Below are positions 1 to 7,155 of a stretch of 13,554 bases of DNA, piece after piece. The DNA comes from an uncultured Bacteroidota bacterium (GTDB taxonomy: Bacteria; Bacteroidota; Bacteroidia; Chitinophagales; Chitinophagaceae), in NCBI GenBank assembly GCA_946479615.1, contig CAMLGR010000131.1, positions 1 to 13,554 on the forward strand. Direction: 5' to 3'. A model generated the notes under the pieces. The model searched no databases and was not told the origin of the DNA. It saw only the letters and a list, made by a program, of their open reading frames with translations. Positions within the stretch are counted from its first letter, which is position 1; each line of letters opens with the position of its first letter. A program made the position numbers and the translations under genes.

Positions 1-246
1 ACGGATTAATCCCGAATGATCAAAATAAACATACTCTCCATCACGGATATTATGGTTGAATTTTTCAGGTGATGCCAAAATCAGGTTATCTTCTGCTTCT
101 TCCGCTACCGGTTTTGCTTTTTTCTTTTTCCGGTAATGAAAAAAGATAGTGAGACCGGTAACAGATAGTAATACCGGTACCAGTATCCAGGCAATGATCT
201 GGAAAAACCTGATGAATTCAAATGAAGGACCTACGGTTGCAAACAT
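1..246 (-). CDS. Unidentified single-pass membrane protein, N-terminal part (truncated by window edge)
   Basis: An open frame of 82 codons runs without a stop from an ATG at 246 to the window edge, so the C-terminus is missing. I do not recognise the family. The translation has a short N-terminal stretch, one hydrophobic helix at about residues 13-37, a basic stop-transfer run (HYRKKKKAKP), and then a hydrophilic cytoplasmic-type region containing NHNIRDGEYVYFDHSG. This fits an inner-membrane protein with N-out, C-in topology. GGAG lies only 2 nt before the ATG, which is unusually close. The frame also stays open upstream to a TTG near 322, adding about 26 codons (including HAPILLKSIGE), so the true start is uncertain. 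It lies downstream of proline dehydrogenase on the same strand, about 300 bp away. Confidence 0.6.
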   Translation of the reverse strand, partial: MFATVGPSFEFIRFFQIIAWILVPVLLSVTGLTIFFHYRKKKKAKPVAEEAEDNLILASPEKFNHNIRDGEYVYFDHSGLIR

Positions 247-542
247 TTCTCCAATAGATTTGAGTAGAATTGGCGCATGAACAGGTTTGACATAGTTATG
301 AACAACAATTGAATTACTAATCAATGATCAGCTCATCATCATTCTTATTAAGAAATTATCGCCTGGTTCAAAGGCATCGAAGGAGGAACAGATGGGGCGG
401 GAATCGATCTGTCAGGAACATTTATTTGAGTTATTATATTGTGCAATGTGAATAACTAAAACAAATAACAACATCATCAATTCTGATGGGGGAATTCGCA
501 ATAATGATACCAAAGCATGAATAACAGGCAGATGCGGATCAA
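247..542. other. Intergenic region between proline dehydrogenase and the truncated membrane gene
   Basis: I see no convincing gene here. On the minus strand, TGCCTTTG at 376-369 differs by one base from the Bacteroidota -7 consensus TAnnTTTG and could drive the truncated gene, but no good -33 partner is visible. A short inverted repeat (ACAGAT near 389 with ATCTGT near 407) surrounds a GC-rich loop. No T-tract terminator for proline dehydrogenase is evident. Confidence 0.4.
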
Positions 543-1793
543 TTAATAATCCACATTAGATAATTTTTGCTTTCTTCTTTTCAATTCTTTTTCAATCAGC
601 GCCAATTCTCTTCCTGTTTGTCCTTTGACAGAAGTGTTTTCCTGTGCTCTTCTTATCAGGTAAGGGATCACATCATCGATAGGGCCAAAAGGAAGGTATT
701 TGCTGACACCACAACCTGCATGAGCGAGGTTGAATGTAATATTATCGCTCATACCATACAACTGGCTCCAATGTACATGCGGGTGATCAAGCGGCAACCC
801 TTTTTGTTGCAATAATTCTGTTGCCAGTAAATTACTATGCTCATTATGCGAAGCAACGATCAGCGCTATGCGATCGATATGTTCGATACAAAAAGTAACG
901 CCTGCATTATAATCCTTATCCGTGCTTTCCTTATCAGGTTGTATGGGGGATGGATATCCTTGCTCATTTGCTCTCCTTCTTTCCTTTTCCATATAAGCCC
1001 CACGTACCAGTTTAGCCCCCAGTATAAATTTTCTTTCCGCTGCCGCCTGGTATGAATCCTTAAGAAATTGCAGGCGATCATGCCGGTAATGCTGTATGGT
1101 ATTATAAATTACCGGTCTTTCCTTATTGATAGTATCCATCATCAGGATCGTCAAAGCATCAACCGGGTCCTGTACCCAGGTTTCCTCGGCATCGACCATC
1201 ACCCCTACTTTTTTAGCGGCAGCTGTCTCACAGATCCGCATCATCCGGTGGCGAACACGGTGCCATTCCTCTTTTTCAGCAGCGGGGAGATCATCGATCG
1301 CTTTTAAATATCGTTTCATCAGTGTGCCCTGTCCCTGGTGCATGGCAGCATCGATTTTTTCCAGCAGGCTGAAACGGCTGAACCCTGTTACCTTGATACT
1401 CATAAAAGGAATATTCGGTTGCGTCGCCGCATAATTGATTACCCGGATAAATTCTTCTGTAGCATGATCAAATCCCTGCTCGCCATCATCGCCGCCTTCT
1501 ACGCCATAGTCGAGTATCACTTTTACGTTATACGCTCCCAGGGTTTTGGCCACGATAGCGGTTTGTTCCAGGGTTTCGCCCCCTACAAATTGTGTAAAAA
1601 TGGTGTTGCGGATAAGACCCTTGACCGGCAGGCCGGCTTTAATGGCCCAGGGAGTGAACCGGGTGCCGAGTTTAACCAGCCAGGCTTTGCCCATGGAAGA
1701 AAAAAGGAACCGGGCTTTCTTTAATTGTTGGTCGGACTTGTATTCAAATGCGAATTCCGTGTTATCAAAAGAAATAACAGAGTGTGATGCCAT
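543..1793 (-). CDS. Proline dehydrogenase (monofunctional PRODH)
   Basis: This FAD enzyme oxidises L-proline to 1-pyrroline-5-carboxylate, the first step of proline catabolism, passing electrons to the quinone pool. The protein is 416 aa from the chosen start. It shows the PRODH beta/alpha-barrel signatures in order: VMVDAEET (about 198-205), KLVRGAYMEKER (261-272), LYGMSD (345-350), YLPFGP (366-371) and YLIRRAQEN (378-386). The RR pair corresponds to the arginines that bind the proline carboxylate in the family. There is no aldehyde dehydrogenase domain, so pyrroline-5-carboxylate dehydrogenase must be encoded elsewhere. An in-frame ATG lies 13 codons upstream at 1832. I chose 1793 because a candidate -7 element (TATCTTTG, 1824-1817) lies between the two, so an mRNA from it would not include the upstream ATG. 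The gene diverges from the thioesterase gene. Confidence 0.93.
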   Translation of the reverse strand: MASHSVISFDNTEFAFEYKSDQQLKKARFLFSSMGKAWLVKLGTRFTPWAIKAGLPVKGLIRNTIFTQFVGGETLEQTAIVAKTLGAYNVKVILDYGVEGGDDGEQGFDHATEEFIRVINYAATQPNIPFMSIKVTGFSRFSLLEKIDAAMHQGQGTLMKRYLKAIDDLPAAEKEEWHRVRHRMMRICETAAAKKVGVMVDAEETWVQDPVDALTILMMDTINKERPVIYNTIQHYRHDRLQFLKDSYQAAAERKFILGAKLVRGAYMEKERRRANEQGYPSPIQPDKESTDKDYNAGVTFCIEHIDRIALIVASHNEHSNLLATELLQQKGLPLDHPHVHWSQLYGMSDNITFNLAHAGCGVSKYLPFGPIDDVIPYLIRRAQENTSVKGQTGRELALIEKELKRRKQKLSNVDY

Positions 1794-1816
1794 ACGTATG
1801 AATGTGAATGTGACGC

Positions 1817-1847
1817 CAAAGATAGGGCTCATTGGCTCAATGCTAAA
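1817..1847 (-). promoter_or_regulatory. Candidate promoter for proline dehydrogenase
   Basis: Read on the minus strand, TATCTTTG (1824-1817) matches the Bacteroidota -7 consensus TAnnTTTG exactly. A TTTA at 1847-1844, 19 bp upstream, is a one-base variant of the -33 TTTG. The expected transcription start would be near 1811, giving a leader of roughly 18 nt before the ATG at 1793. It is interleaved with the divergent thioesterase promoter. Sequence match only. Confidence 0.5.
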
Positions 1848-1859
1848 CTATTACCTTTG
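1832..1859 (+). promoter_or_regulatory. Candidate promoter for the acyl-CoA thioesterase
   Basis: TACCTTTG at 1852-1859 matches TAnnTTTG exactly. TTG at 1832-1834 lies 17 bp upstream as a possible -33 element. Transcription would start near 1865, leaving a leader of about 10 nt before the ATG at 1874. The site physically overlaps the oppositely directed proline dehydrogenase promoter, so simultaneous polymerase binding is unlikely. Confidence 0.5.
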
Positions 1860-1873
1860 CCCAAATTTTAAAA

Positions 1874-2389
1874 ATGGAACCTAGAAAATCATCGGGCAGT
1901 CTGACGATCATGACCGAACTGGTTTTACCCAATGATACCAATGTATTTGGCAACCTGATGGGTGGCCGGCTGATGTACTGGATGGATATTGCAGCGGCCC
2001 TGTCGGCCCAACGGCATTGCAATGCTCCCGTGGTAACAGCTTCGGTGGATAATATTTCTTTCGAAAACCCTATCAAACTCGGTAACGTCGTACATATCGA
2101 AGCCAGGGTAACCCGGGCTTTTCATTCATCGATGGAAGTGCATATGCGGGTATGGGGCGAGGACCTGAAAAGCCAGTATAAATATAAAAGCAACGAAGCC
2201 TATTACACGTTTGTAGCCTTAAATCCCAATAATAAACCGACACAGGTACCTGCGATCGTTCCGGAAACAGAGGATGAAGCAAGATTGTATGACGGCGCCC
2301 TGCGCAGAAGACAGATCCGTTTGATCCTTGGCGGTAAAATGAAACCAGATGATGCGACAGAGCTGAAGGCGTTGTTTATGGGAGAATAA
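1874..2389 (+). CDS. Acyl-CoA thioesterase, hotdog fold
   Basis: This cytoplasmic enzyme is predicted to hydrolyse acyl-CoA to free fatty acid and CoA. The 171-aa protein has the hotdog thioesterase signature PNDTNVFGNLMGGRLMYWMD at about residues 19-38. N23 and D38 sit where the family has its catalytic Asn/Asp pair, and the glycine-rich GNLMGGR segment caps the central helix. A second conserved strand region, ASVDNISFENPIKLGNVV, spans about 56-73. The basic C-terminal segment (GALRRRQIRLILGG) is a tail beyond the single hotdog domain. The length suits a one-domain YciA/ACOT7-like enzyme; chain-length preference cannot be read from the sequence. The gene has its own candidate promoter, no visible SD, and converges on mutS2 with 38 bp between stops. 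Confidence 0.88.
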   Translation: MEPRKSSGSLTIMTELVLPNDTNVFGNLMGGRLMYWMDIAAALSAQRHCNAPVVTASVDNISFENPIKLGNVVHIEARVTRAFHSSMEVHMRVWGEDLKSQYKYKSNEAYYTFVALNPNNKPTQVPAIVPETEDEARLYDGALRRRQIRLILGGKMKPDDATELKALFMGE

Positions 2390-2427
2390 GCAAATCCAAT
2401 AGTAAGCATCTCATTATTGACCATTGA

Positions 2428-4539
2428 CTATTCGCCCTGATCCGAAGCTTTTTCTTTCACCACCACCAGGTCGGCCACATCGAGCTGCATGGGAAGCAAT
2501 CCTATTTTGACAACAGCCCGTTTACCCCGCAGTTCCATGACTTCTCCTACCTGGTGATTCCTTTTCATTTTTACTTTATCACCTACTTTGATCTCGCCAC
2601 CGATTTCTGCAAACCGGGAATCGATCTTTTTCTGCATTTTACTCGCTGCTTTCTGTTCATTCTTTTTGAAGAGCAACGCATGCATTTGTTTGATCACTTT
2701 ATTTTTATCTTCTTCCTTGCGCCATTCAATCAGCATTTGCTTGAGCTTTCGCTCCATATCTTTTAAATAAGCGATCCTGTCTTCCGACACACGGTTCTGT
2801 TCTTTTAATACCTCTACCTGCTGCCGGTGCCGCTCCCTGTCCATGACCTGCTGCATTTCTTTTTTCAGGCGCTCATTATCTTTCACCAACTGCAGCAATT
2901 CCTTTTCTTTCTTTTCAAGGTCGCGCAGGTCCTGTTCCGTGCGGTTAAGTAGTTTATCGAGACGGAACTGGTCTTCATCCACCAATGCCCTTGCCCGCGA
3001 GATCAATGATTTCTCCAGGCCAATACGTTCCGCTATGGAAAAGGTATAGGAACTACCCGGCTTACCAATGATCAGTTTATATTGTGGTTGCAGGTTTTTT
3101 TCATCAAAGGCCATCGCACCGTTCAATATACCCGCGGTTTTCCCTGCCATGACTTTCAGGTTGAGATAGTGCGTGGTAACAATGCCAAAGGCATGCTTTT
3201 TTGCAAGTTCCTGTAATATCACTTCTGCAAAAGCTCCACCCAGGTTGGGATCGCTGCCACTGCCTAATTCATCGATAAAGAAAAGTGTTTTACCATTCGC
3301 ATTCTCCATGAAATGTTTCATGTGCAGCAAATGACTGCTGTAGGTACTCAATTCAAACTCGATACTCTGTGTATCGCCGATATGGATCATCAGTTGCTTG
3401 AAAATGCCAAACTCCGAAGAGGGATGCACCGGCACCAGCAAACCACTTTGCACCATCATCTGCAACAGGCCGACTGTTTTAAGTGTAACCGTTTTACCAC
3501 CGGCATTGGGTCCGCTGATCACCAGTATGCGTTTGGCCTCATCCAGTGTGATCGTTACAGGAATAGTTGGCTTGCCACTTCTTTGATTATACAGATACAA
3601 TAAAGGATGATAGGCCTGCACCAGGTGCACATGCGCTTTATCCGTAACCAATGGATATTCTCCTTTTATATCATTGGCAAATTTTGCCTTGGCGCGTATA
3701 AAATCATATTCACCTAAAATAGTATGGTAAATCGTAAGAAGCGGTGCATAGGAAGATAACCTGGCTGTCAGTTCGCGCAGAATGCGGTACACTTCTTTAC
3801 GTTCATCATTTTCCAGTTCGTGTACCTGGTTATTCAGTTCTATCGTTTCTTCCGGTTCTACAAACGCTGTTTTACGGCTATCGCTTTCTCCATGAAGAAT
3901 TCCTTTCACCGTCCTTTTCTGTTCGGCAAACACAGCAACCACCTTTCTGCCATTCATAAAACTTTCTTCGATCTCGGCGAGATAGCCCTGCTTGTTTAAA
4001 CGGCTCACGATTTTTTCAAACAGCTTACGCAATTCATTCCTCTTGCGGTAAAGGCTCATCCGGATATTCTTCAGGTCATCGGAGGCATTGTCTTTTACCT
4101 GGCCATAATCGTCGAGCACTTCATCGATCATGCCGATGATCGCTTTTTCGTAATAAGTATCGCGGATCACCGATGCCAATGCACCATACGCCGTTCTTCG
4201 CTCGGCATCGAACCAGCGGAATACTTTTTCTATGCTATCGGCCAGTTTCCGTACCTGCAGCAATTCTTCGCCGCTAAGCACCGCACCGGGAATTCCCAGT
4301 AATTTTAACTCTTTGGAAAGATTCGCGGCAAAGTCGTTCGGAAAATAGATGCTGTTGGATAGTAACTGGCGGTATTCATGGCTTTGTTTCAGTTCCGTAT
4401 CGATATAATCCTTGCGGGTATGGATGCGCAGGTTCAGGGCCTTTTGCCGTGCATATTCAGTTTGGCAGAAAGCAGCCAGCAAGGTTTTTACCTTGTCGAA
4501 CTCGAGTTGTAAATAAGCTGATTCCGGGTAAAGTTTCAT
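2428..4539 (-). CDS. mutS2: MutS2-family DNA-binding ATPase lacking the C-terminal Smr domain
   Basis: MutS2 proteins are MutS-like ATPases without the mismatch-recognition domain. They act on branched DNA or, in Bacillus subtilis, on collided ribosomes. From the chosen start the protein is 703 aa. The order is an N-terminal helical core (1-300), Walker A GPNAGGKT (343-350), the STYSSHL segment (398-404), Walker B LFFIDELGSGSDP (419-431), the THY switch (456-458), a long charged coiled coil (about 526-611), and a KOW-like module (about 647-693, VGDKVKMKRN...GEVMELRGKRAVVKIG). It then stops with KEKASDQGE. The usual final Smr nuclease domain (family proteins near 785 aa) is absent, and the 38 bp to the convergent gene leave no room for a remnant. 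An ATG 19 codons upstream (4596) is rejected because a candidate -7 site lies between the two starts. Confidence 0.92.
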   Translation of the reverse strand: MKLYPESAYLQLEFDKVKTLLAAFCQTEYARQKALNLRIHTRKDYIDTELKQSHEYRQLLSNSIYFPNDFAANLSKELKLLGIPGAVLSGEELLQVRKLADSIEKVFRWFDAERRTAYGALASVIRDTYYEKAIIGMIDEVLDDYGQVKDNASDDLKNIRMSLYRKRNELRKLFEKIVSRLNKQGYLAEIEESFMNGRKVVAVFAEQKRTVKGILHGESDSRKTAFVEPEETIELNNQVHELENDERKEVYRILRELTARLSSYAPLLTIYHTILGEYDFIRAKAKFANDIKGEYPLVTDKAHVHLVQAYHPLLYLYNQRSGKPTIPVTITLDEAKRILVISGPNAGGKTVTLKTVGLLQMMVQSGLLVPVHPSSEFGIFKQLMIHIGDTQSIEFELSTYSSHLLHMKHFMENANGKTLFFIDELGSGSDPNLGGAFAEVILQELAKKHAFGIVTTHYLNLKVMAGKTAGILNGAMAFDEKNLQPQYKLIIGKPGSSYTFSIAERIGLEKSLISRARALVDEDQFRLDKLLNRTEQDLRDLEKKEKELLQLVKDNERLKKEMQQVMDRERHRQQVEVLKEQNRVSEDRIAYLKDMERKLKQMLIEWRKEEDKNKVIKQMHALLFKKNEQKAASKMQKKIDSRFAEIGGEIKVGDKVKMKRNHQVGEVMELRGKRAVVKIGLLPMQLDVADLVVVKEKASDQGE

Positions 4540-4563
4540 AACATCGCGCCAACAGGCGGCTTG

Positions 4564-4571
4564 CAAAGGTA
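4564..4571 (-). promoter_or_regulatory. Candidate -7 promoter element of mutS2
   Basis: On the minus strand TACCTTTG (4571-4564) matches TAnnTTTG exactly and is identical to the thioesterase -7 element. The -33 partner is weak: a TTTA lies 16 bp upstream at 4591-4588. The predicted start near 4558 gives a leader of about 20 nt before the ATG at 4539 and excludes the more upstream ATG at 4596. Confidence 0.4.
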
Positions 4572-4748
4572 CAGGAACGCAGTTTGTTAAATCCATTGAA
4601 CTTTAAAACCGGCCCCTTGTTATAATCGTAACTACCGCTGTTAACAAATCTGCAAAAAATATTCCGTATCGGGCAACTTACACAAATAAAATAACCGATA
4701 GTTTAAACTTGCATATAATTTACGATAACAAAATTTAAATATAACAGC

Positions 4749-5411
4749 ATGAAAGCGTTTCTTGCCTTTACCTTCATAGCCGCGACCTCTTTGTTTTCCT
4801 GCGCACAGAAATCACCAACGGCTACCAAAATGACAAAAGACAATAAAACAGATATGAGCAACACGACAACAAACGGTACTGAAGTGGCAACATTCGCCAA
4901 TGGTTGCTTCTGGTGTACCGAGGCTATTTTTGATGAGCTGGACGGCGTGGTCAGCGCTGTATCCGGCTATAGTGGCGGGCATACGGAAAACCCGGATTAC
5001 AAACAGGTTTGTACCGGCCAAACCGGGTATGCCGAATGCCTGCAGATCACCTATGATCCCAAAAAGATCAGTTTTGACGAATTATTGGCTGTTTTCTGGG
5101 AAACCCATGATCCAACTACCCTGAACAGGCAGGGCGCTGATGAGGGCACACAATACCGCAGCGCGATATTTTATCATAACCAGGAACAAAAAGAGAAGGC
5201 AGAAAAATATAAAGCAGAACTCAATAAAAGCGGGGCTTTCAGTAATCCTATTGTGACCGAAATCACTCCTTTTTCAAAATTCTATCCGGCCGAAGATTAT
5301 CACCAGCAATATTTCGAGAACAATGAAGGCAACAATCCTTATTGCCGCATCGTGATAAGGCCAAAGGTGGACAAGTTCAGGAAGGTGTTTAAGGATAAGT
5401 TAAAACACTGA
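4749..5411 (+). CDS. msrA: Peptide-methionine (S)-S-oxide reductase MsrA, exported lipoprotein
   Basis: MsrA reduces the S epimer of methionine sulfoxide in proteins and repairs oxidative damage. Residues 1-18 form a lipoprotein signal peptide ending in the lipobox LFSC (lipidated C18), so this copy should act in the cell envelope. A polar linker (about 20-46) precedes the catalytic domain. GCFWCTE (52-58) carries the nucleophile C53. GYSGGHTENPDYKQVCTGQT (73-92) and DEGTQYRS (131-138) are further MsrA signatures. C199 in NPYCRIVIRPK is a candidate resolving cysteine. No MsrB domain is fused and no MsrB lies adjacent. A weak promoter-like TAAACTTG at 4704-4711 (one mismatch to TAnnTTTG) lies upstream. 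The gene diverges from mutS2 and ends at a strong hairpin terminator. Confidence 0.93.
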   Translation: MKAFLAFTFIAATSLFSCAQKSPTATKMTKDNKTDMSNTTTNGTEVATFANGCFWCTEAIFDELDGVVSAVSGYSGGHTENPDYKQVCTGQTGYAECLQITYDPKKISFDELLAVFWETHDPTTLNRQGADEGTQYRSAIFYHNQEQKEKAEKYKAELNKSGAFSNPIVTEITPFSKFYPAEDYHQQYFENNEGNNPYCRIVIRPKVDKFRKVFKDKLKH

Positions 5412-5414
5412 TAG

Positions 5415-5478
5415 GTATTCTGGAATTGGGAAAAGCCTTTCAACTAAAGCCAATTTCCCAATTCCAAAATACTTTTTT
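5415..5478 (+). terminator. Rho-independent terminator after msrA
   Basis: An inverted repeat with arms 5415-5433 and 5454-5472 pairs 18 of 19 positions. It includes a perfect 13-bp core (TGGAATTGGGAAA with its complement), with a 20-nt loop that can form a small CTTT/AAAG inner stem. A T6 run follows at 5473-5478. It begins 4 bp after the msrA stop. The T-run overlaps the stop of the convergent gene at 5477. There is no matching T-run on the other strand, so it is best supported for msrA. Confidence 0.8.
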
Positions 5479-6709
5479 ACTGAATAACAATTTTATTGGT
5501 AAATCTCTCTCCTCCCGTATTCGCTACTACCAAATAATTTCCTTTTAAAGAACTATTCAGATCGTTTACGGTGATGCTGTTGGCACCGGCATTCAGCGAT
5601 AATGTTTTCTTATATACTACGCGACCGGAATAATCAACAAGCTGTACTGAACCTTCCTGTTTTCTTTCCGATGGTACGTTCAGGGTAAACTGTTGTGAAG
5701 TAACGATTGACGGGTATACTTTTACTTCATTACCGGATGCGCCTGCTTTCTGGAAAGAAAGGACGTTGCTGTATTTTACCTGGCCTTCAGGACCTGTTAA
5801 TTTAACACGGTATAAAGAACGGCCGCTGCTATGAAGAATATCGGTATAAGAATAATCAGTTGCATTTTTCTTATTAAATCCTTCTACTGTTTCAAAACGA
5901 TTATCATCTCCTGCTTTTTCAAGTGTGCAATTGTATGCATTCTCTGGTGAAGATATCGACCAGTTCAGGTTTACCGCAGTACCGCTCATGTTTCCTTCAA
6001 AGTTGAGGATCTTTGAAGCTGCCAATACAGTATTGGGGTAATTAAAACTTTTAAAATAAAGACTGGTATAACGTTTCGCAGTAGAAGTGTTCAAAAGATT
6101 ATTAACTCCGGTTCTCCAGGTAAATGTAGATACACTGCCGTTTTTTACCGTGTACATTACATCCAGTGCTGAAGTATCTACCGATGCACCGAAAAGGATA
6201 CCAGTAATATTTGCTGCACGAAAACCTGTGCCGATCGGGGTGATTAATATTTGTGTACTCAATGTATTAAAATCGTATACACCTCCGCCCATATCGATCT
6301 GGTTATATTCATACAATACACCTGAACGACTAAGATCGCCATCGATATCCAGTGCACTGGCTTTGATCTCTGTCTGACTAACACGTACACTGGTACCCGA
6401 TTTCACAAAACTGATCTGGAACTCAACATATCCATCTCTCCCGCCGGGAACATTGATCTCCGGCTGAAACGCTTCATCATAACCATCTGCGGTTCTGTCC
6501 AGGTTTTGAATACTGGCACCACCTGTAATGGCTTTGATTTTGATGAATGCATCAGTACCTGTTCTGACATTGCTGAAGTGATATACAGCGCCGACTGTTT
6601 TATCGACACCGGAATCCAGTCTTGCATTCTTGAAGACATAATCAGGTCTTGCCTGGGAGAAAGAAGAAACAACCGGAAGGGTAAGAAGCAGGATAAAAAG
6701 AAATTTCAT
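5477..6709 (-). CDS. Secreted protein of unknown function with T9SS C-terminal sorting domain
   Basis: The 410-aa protein starts with a classical signal peptide (MKFLFILLLTLPVVSSFSQA) and ends with a type A T9SS sorting domain at about 329-410: VKVYPSIVTSQQF, VQLVDYSGRVVYKKTL, then GNYLVVANTGGERFTNKIVIQ. It should cross the outer membrane through the type IX system and be released or attached at the surface. Residues about 234-321 look like a fibronectin-III-type beta sandwich (VNLNWSISSPENAYNCTLEKAGD...LYRVKL). The N-terminal part, about 20-230, is beta-rich with many Thr/Ser/Asp and no catalytic motif I recognise. An ATG 9 codons upstream (6736) exists, but AGGAG lies 6 nt before the ATG at 6709 and the signal peptide begins there, so I chose 6709. 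The substrate or role is unknown; an adhesin or structural part is possible. Confidence 0.88.
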   Translation of the reverse strand: MKFLFILLLTLPVVSSFSQARPDYVFKNARLDSGVDKTVGAVYHFSNVRTGTDAFIKIKAITGGASIQNLDRTADGYDEAFQPEINVPGGRDGYVEFQISFVKSGTSVRVSQTEIKASALDIDGDLSRSGVLYEYNQIDMGGGVYDFNTLSTQILITPIGTGFRAANITGILFGASVDTSALDVMYTVKNGSVSTFTWRTGVNNLLNTSTAKRYTSLYFKSFNYPNTVLAASKILNFEGNMSGTAVNLNWSISSPENAYNCTLEKAGDDNRFETVEGFNKKNATDYSYTDILHSSGRSLYRVKLTGPEGQVKYSNVLSFQKAGASGNEVKVYPSIVTSQQFTLNVPSERKQEGSVQLVDYSGRVVYKKTLSLNAGANSITVNDLNSSLKGNYLVVANTGGERFTNKIVIQ

Positions 6710-7063
6710 CACAGGCTCCTGGAATAACGCTTTCATTGGAACGATTTAGGGTTACGAAATTTTACGGATGGTTTCTTCAGGATTCTGGATCGTCTCAACA
6801 GGTGTTTTTACTACTATTCCTGTCGCTTTATTACGAGAACAAACATAATATCCTACTTTGAATTTTGCAAGGGTTTTCCCGGATAGAAAATTTATCTGCC
6901 TACTAAATTCGCTAGTGATCAGGAGATTATAGAAGAAAAAAAATTTAAGGTGTTTTTTACGATATCGTAACACTACGATTTTAATATATCCGCTTGTATT
7001 TGCATACAACAAATTCGTAATCAGTAATGAATGCTACGGGATAGTAAAATCACGGAGGATTTG
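6710..7063. other. AT-rich intergenic region, one doubtful 86-codon frame
   Basis: I see no confident gene. A minus-strand open frame (7012-6752, 86 codons) has a low-complexity, AT-driven N-terminal part but a more protein-like C-terminal third (GYYVCSRNKATGIVV, then TPVETIQNPEETIRKIS). I recognise no family, there is no SD, and a promoter-like site lies within it. It may be a gene remnant or chance. The region otherwise serves as leader for the gene at 5477-6709. Confidence 0.35.
6840..6870 (-). promoter_or_regulatory. Candidate promoter for the T9SS-exported protein
   Basis: On the minus strand TATGTTTG (6847-6840) matches TAnnTTTG, with TTG (6870-6868) 20 bp upstream as the -33 element. 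Transcription would begin near 6834, giving a leader of about 125 nt before the ATG at 6709. The site lies inside an 86-codon open frame (7012-6752), which argues against that frame being a gene. Confidence 0.35.
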
Positions 7064-7126
7064 GTGATAGGTTTTAAGTGTTAAATGTTAGGTGTTAAGT
7101 TTTAGATGTGAAGAGCTAAACGATAA
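7064..7126 (+). repeat. Heptamer tandem array, plus-strand orientation (9 units)
   Basis: Nine consecutive 7-nt units in phase fit the degenerate consensus GTGTTAA (variants include GTTTTAA, ATGTTAG, GTTTTAG, ATGTGAA and GAGCTAA). All nine units contain a stop trinucleotide (TAA, TAG or TGA) on the plus strand, usually at unit positions 5-7. Part of the array (7094-7113) forms a perfect 20-bp inverted repeat with 7183-7202. The array is noncoding and sits downstream of the substrate-binding protein gene. Confidence 0.8.
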
Positions 7127-7155
7127 AACCCTTCATTACACTTTATATACATAAC

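Noticed and set aside
567..1724. Plus-strand open frames up to 128 codons inside proline dehydrogenase
   Set aside because: They are antisense to a clear PRODH coding region, and their translations lack any family resemblance.
2554..4000. Several plus-strand open frames of 60-96 codons within the MutS2 gene
   Set aside because: They are antisense to a protein with intact ATPase motifs throughout, have no recognisable domains or SD, and are shadows of its codon pattern.
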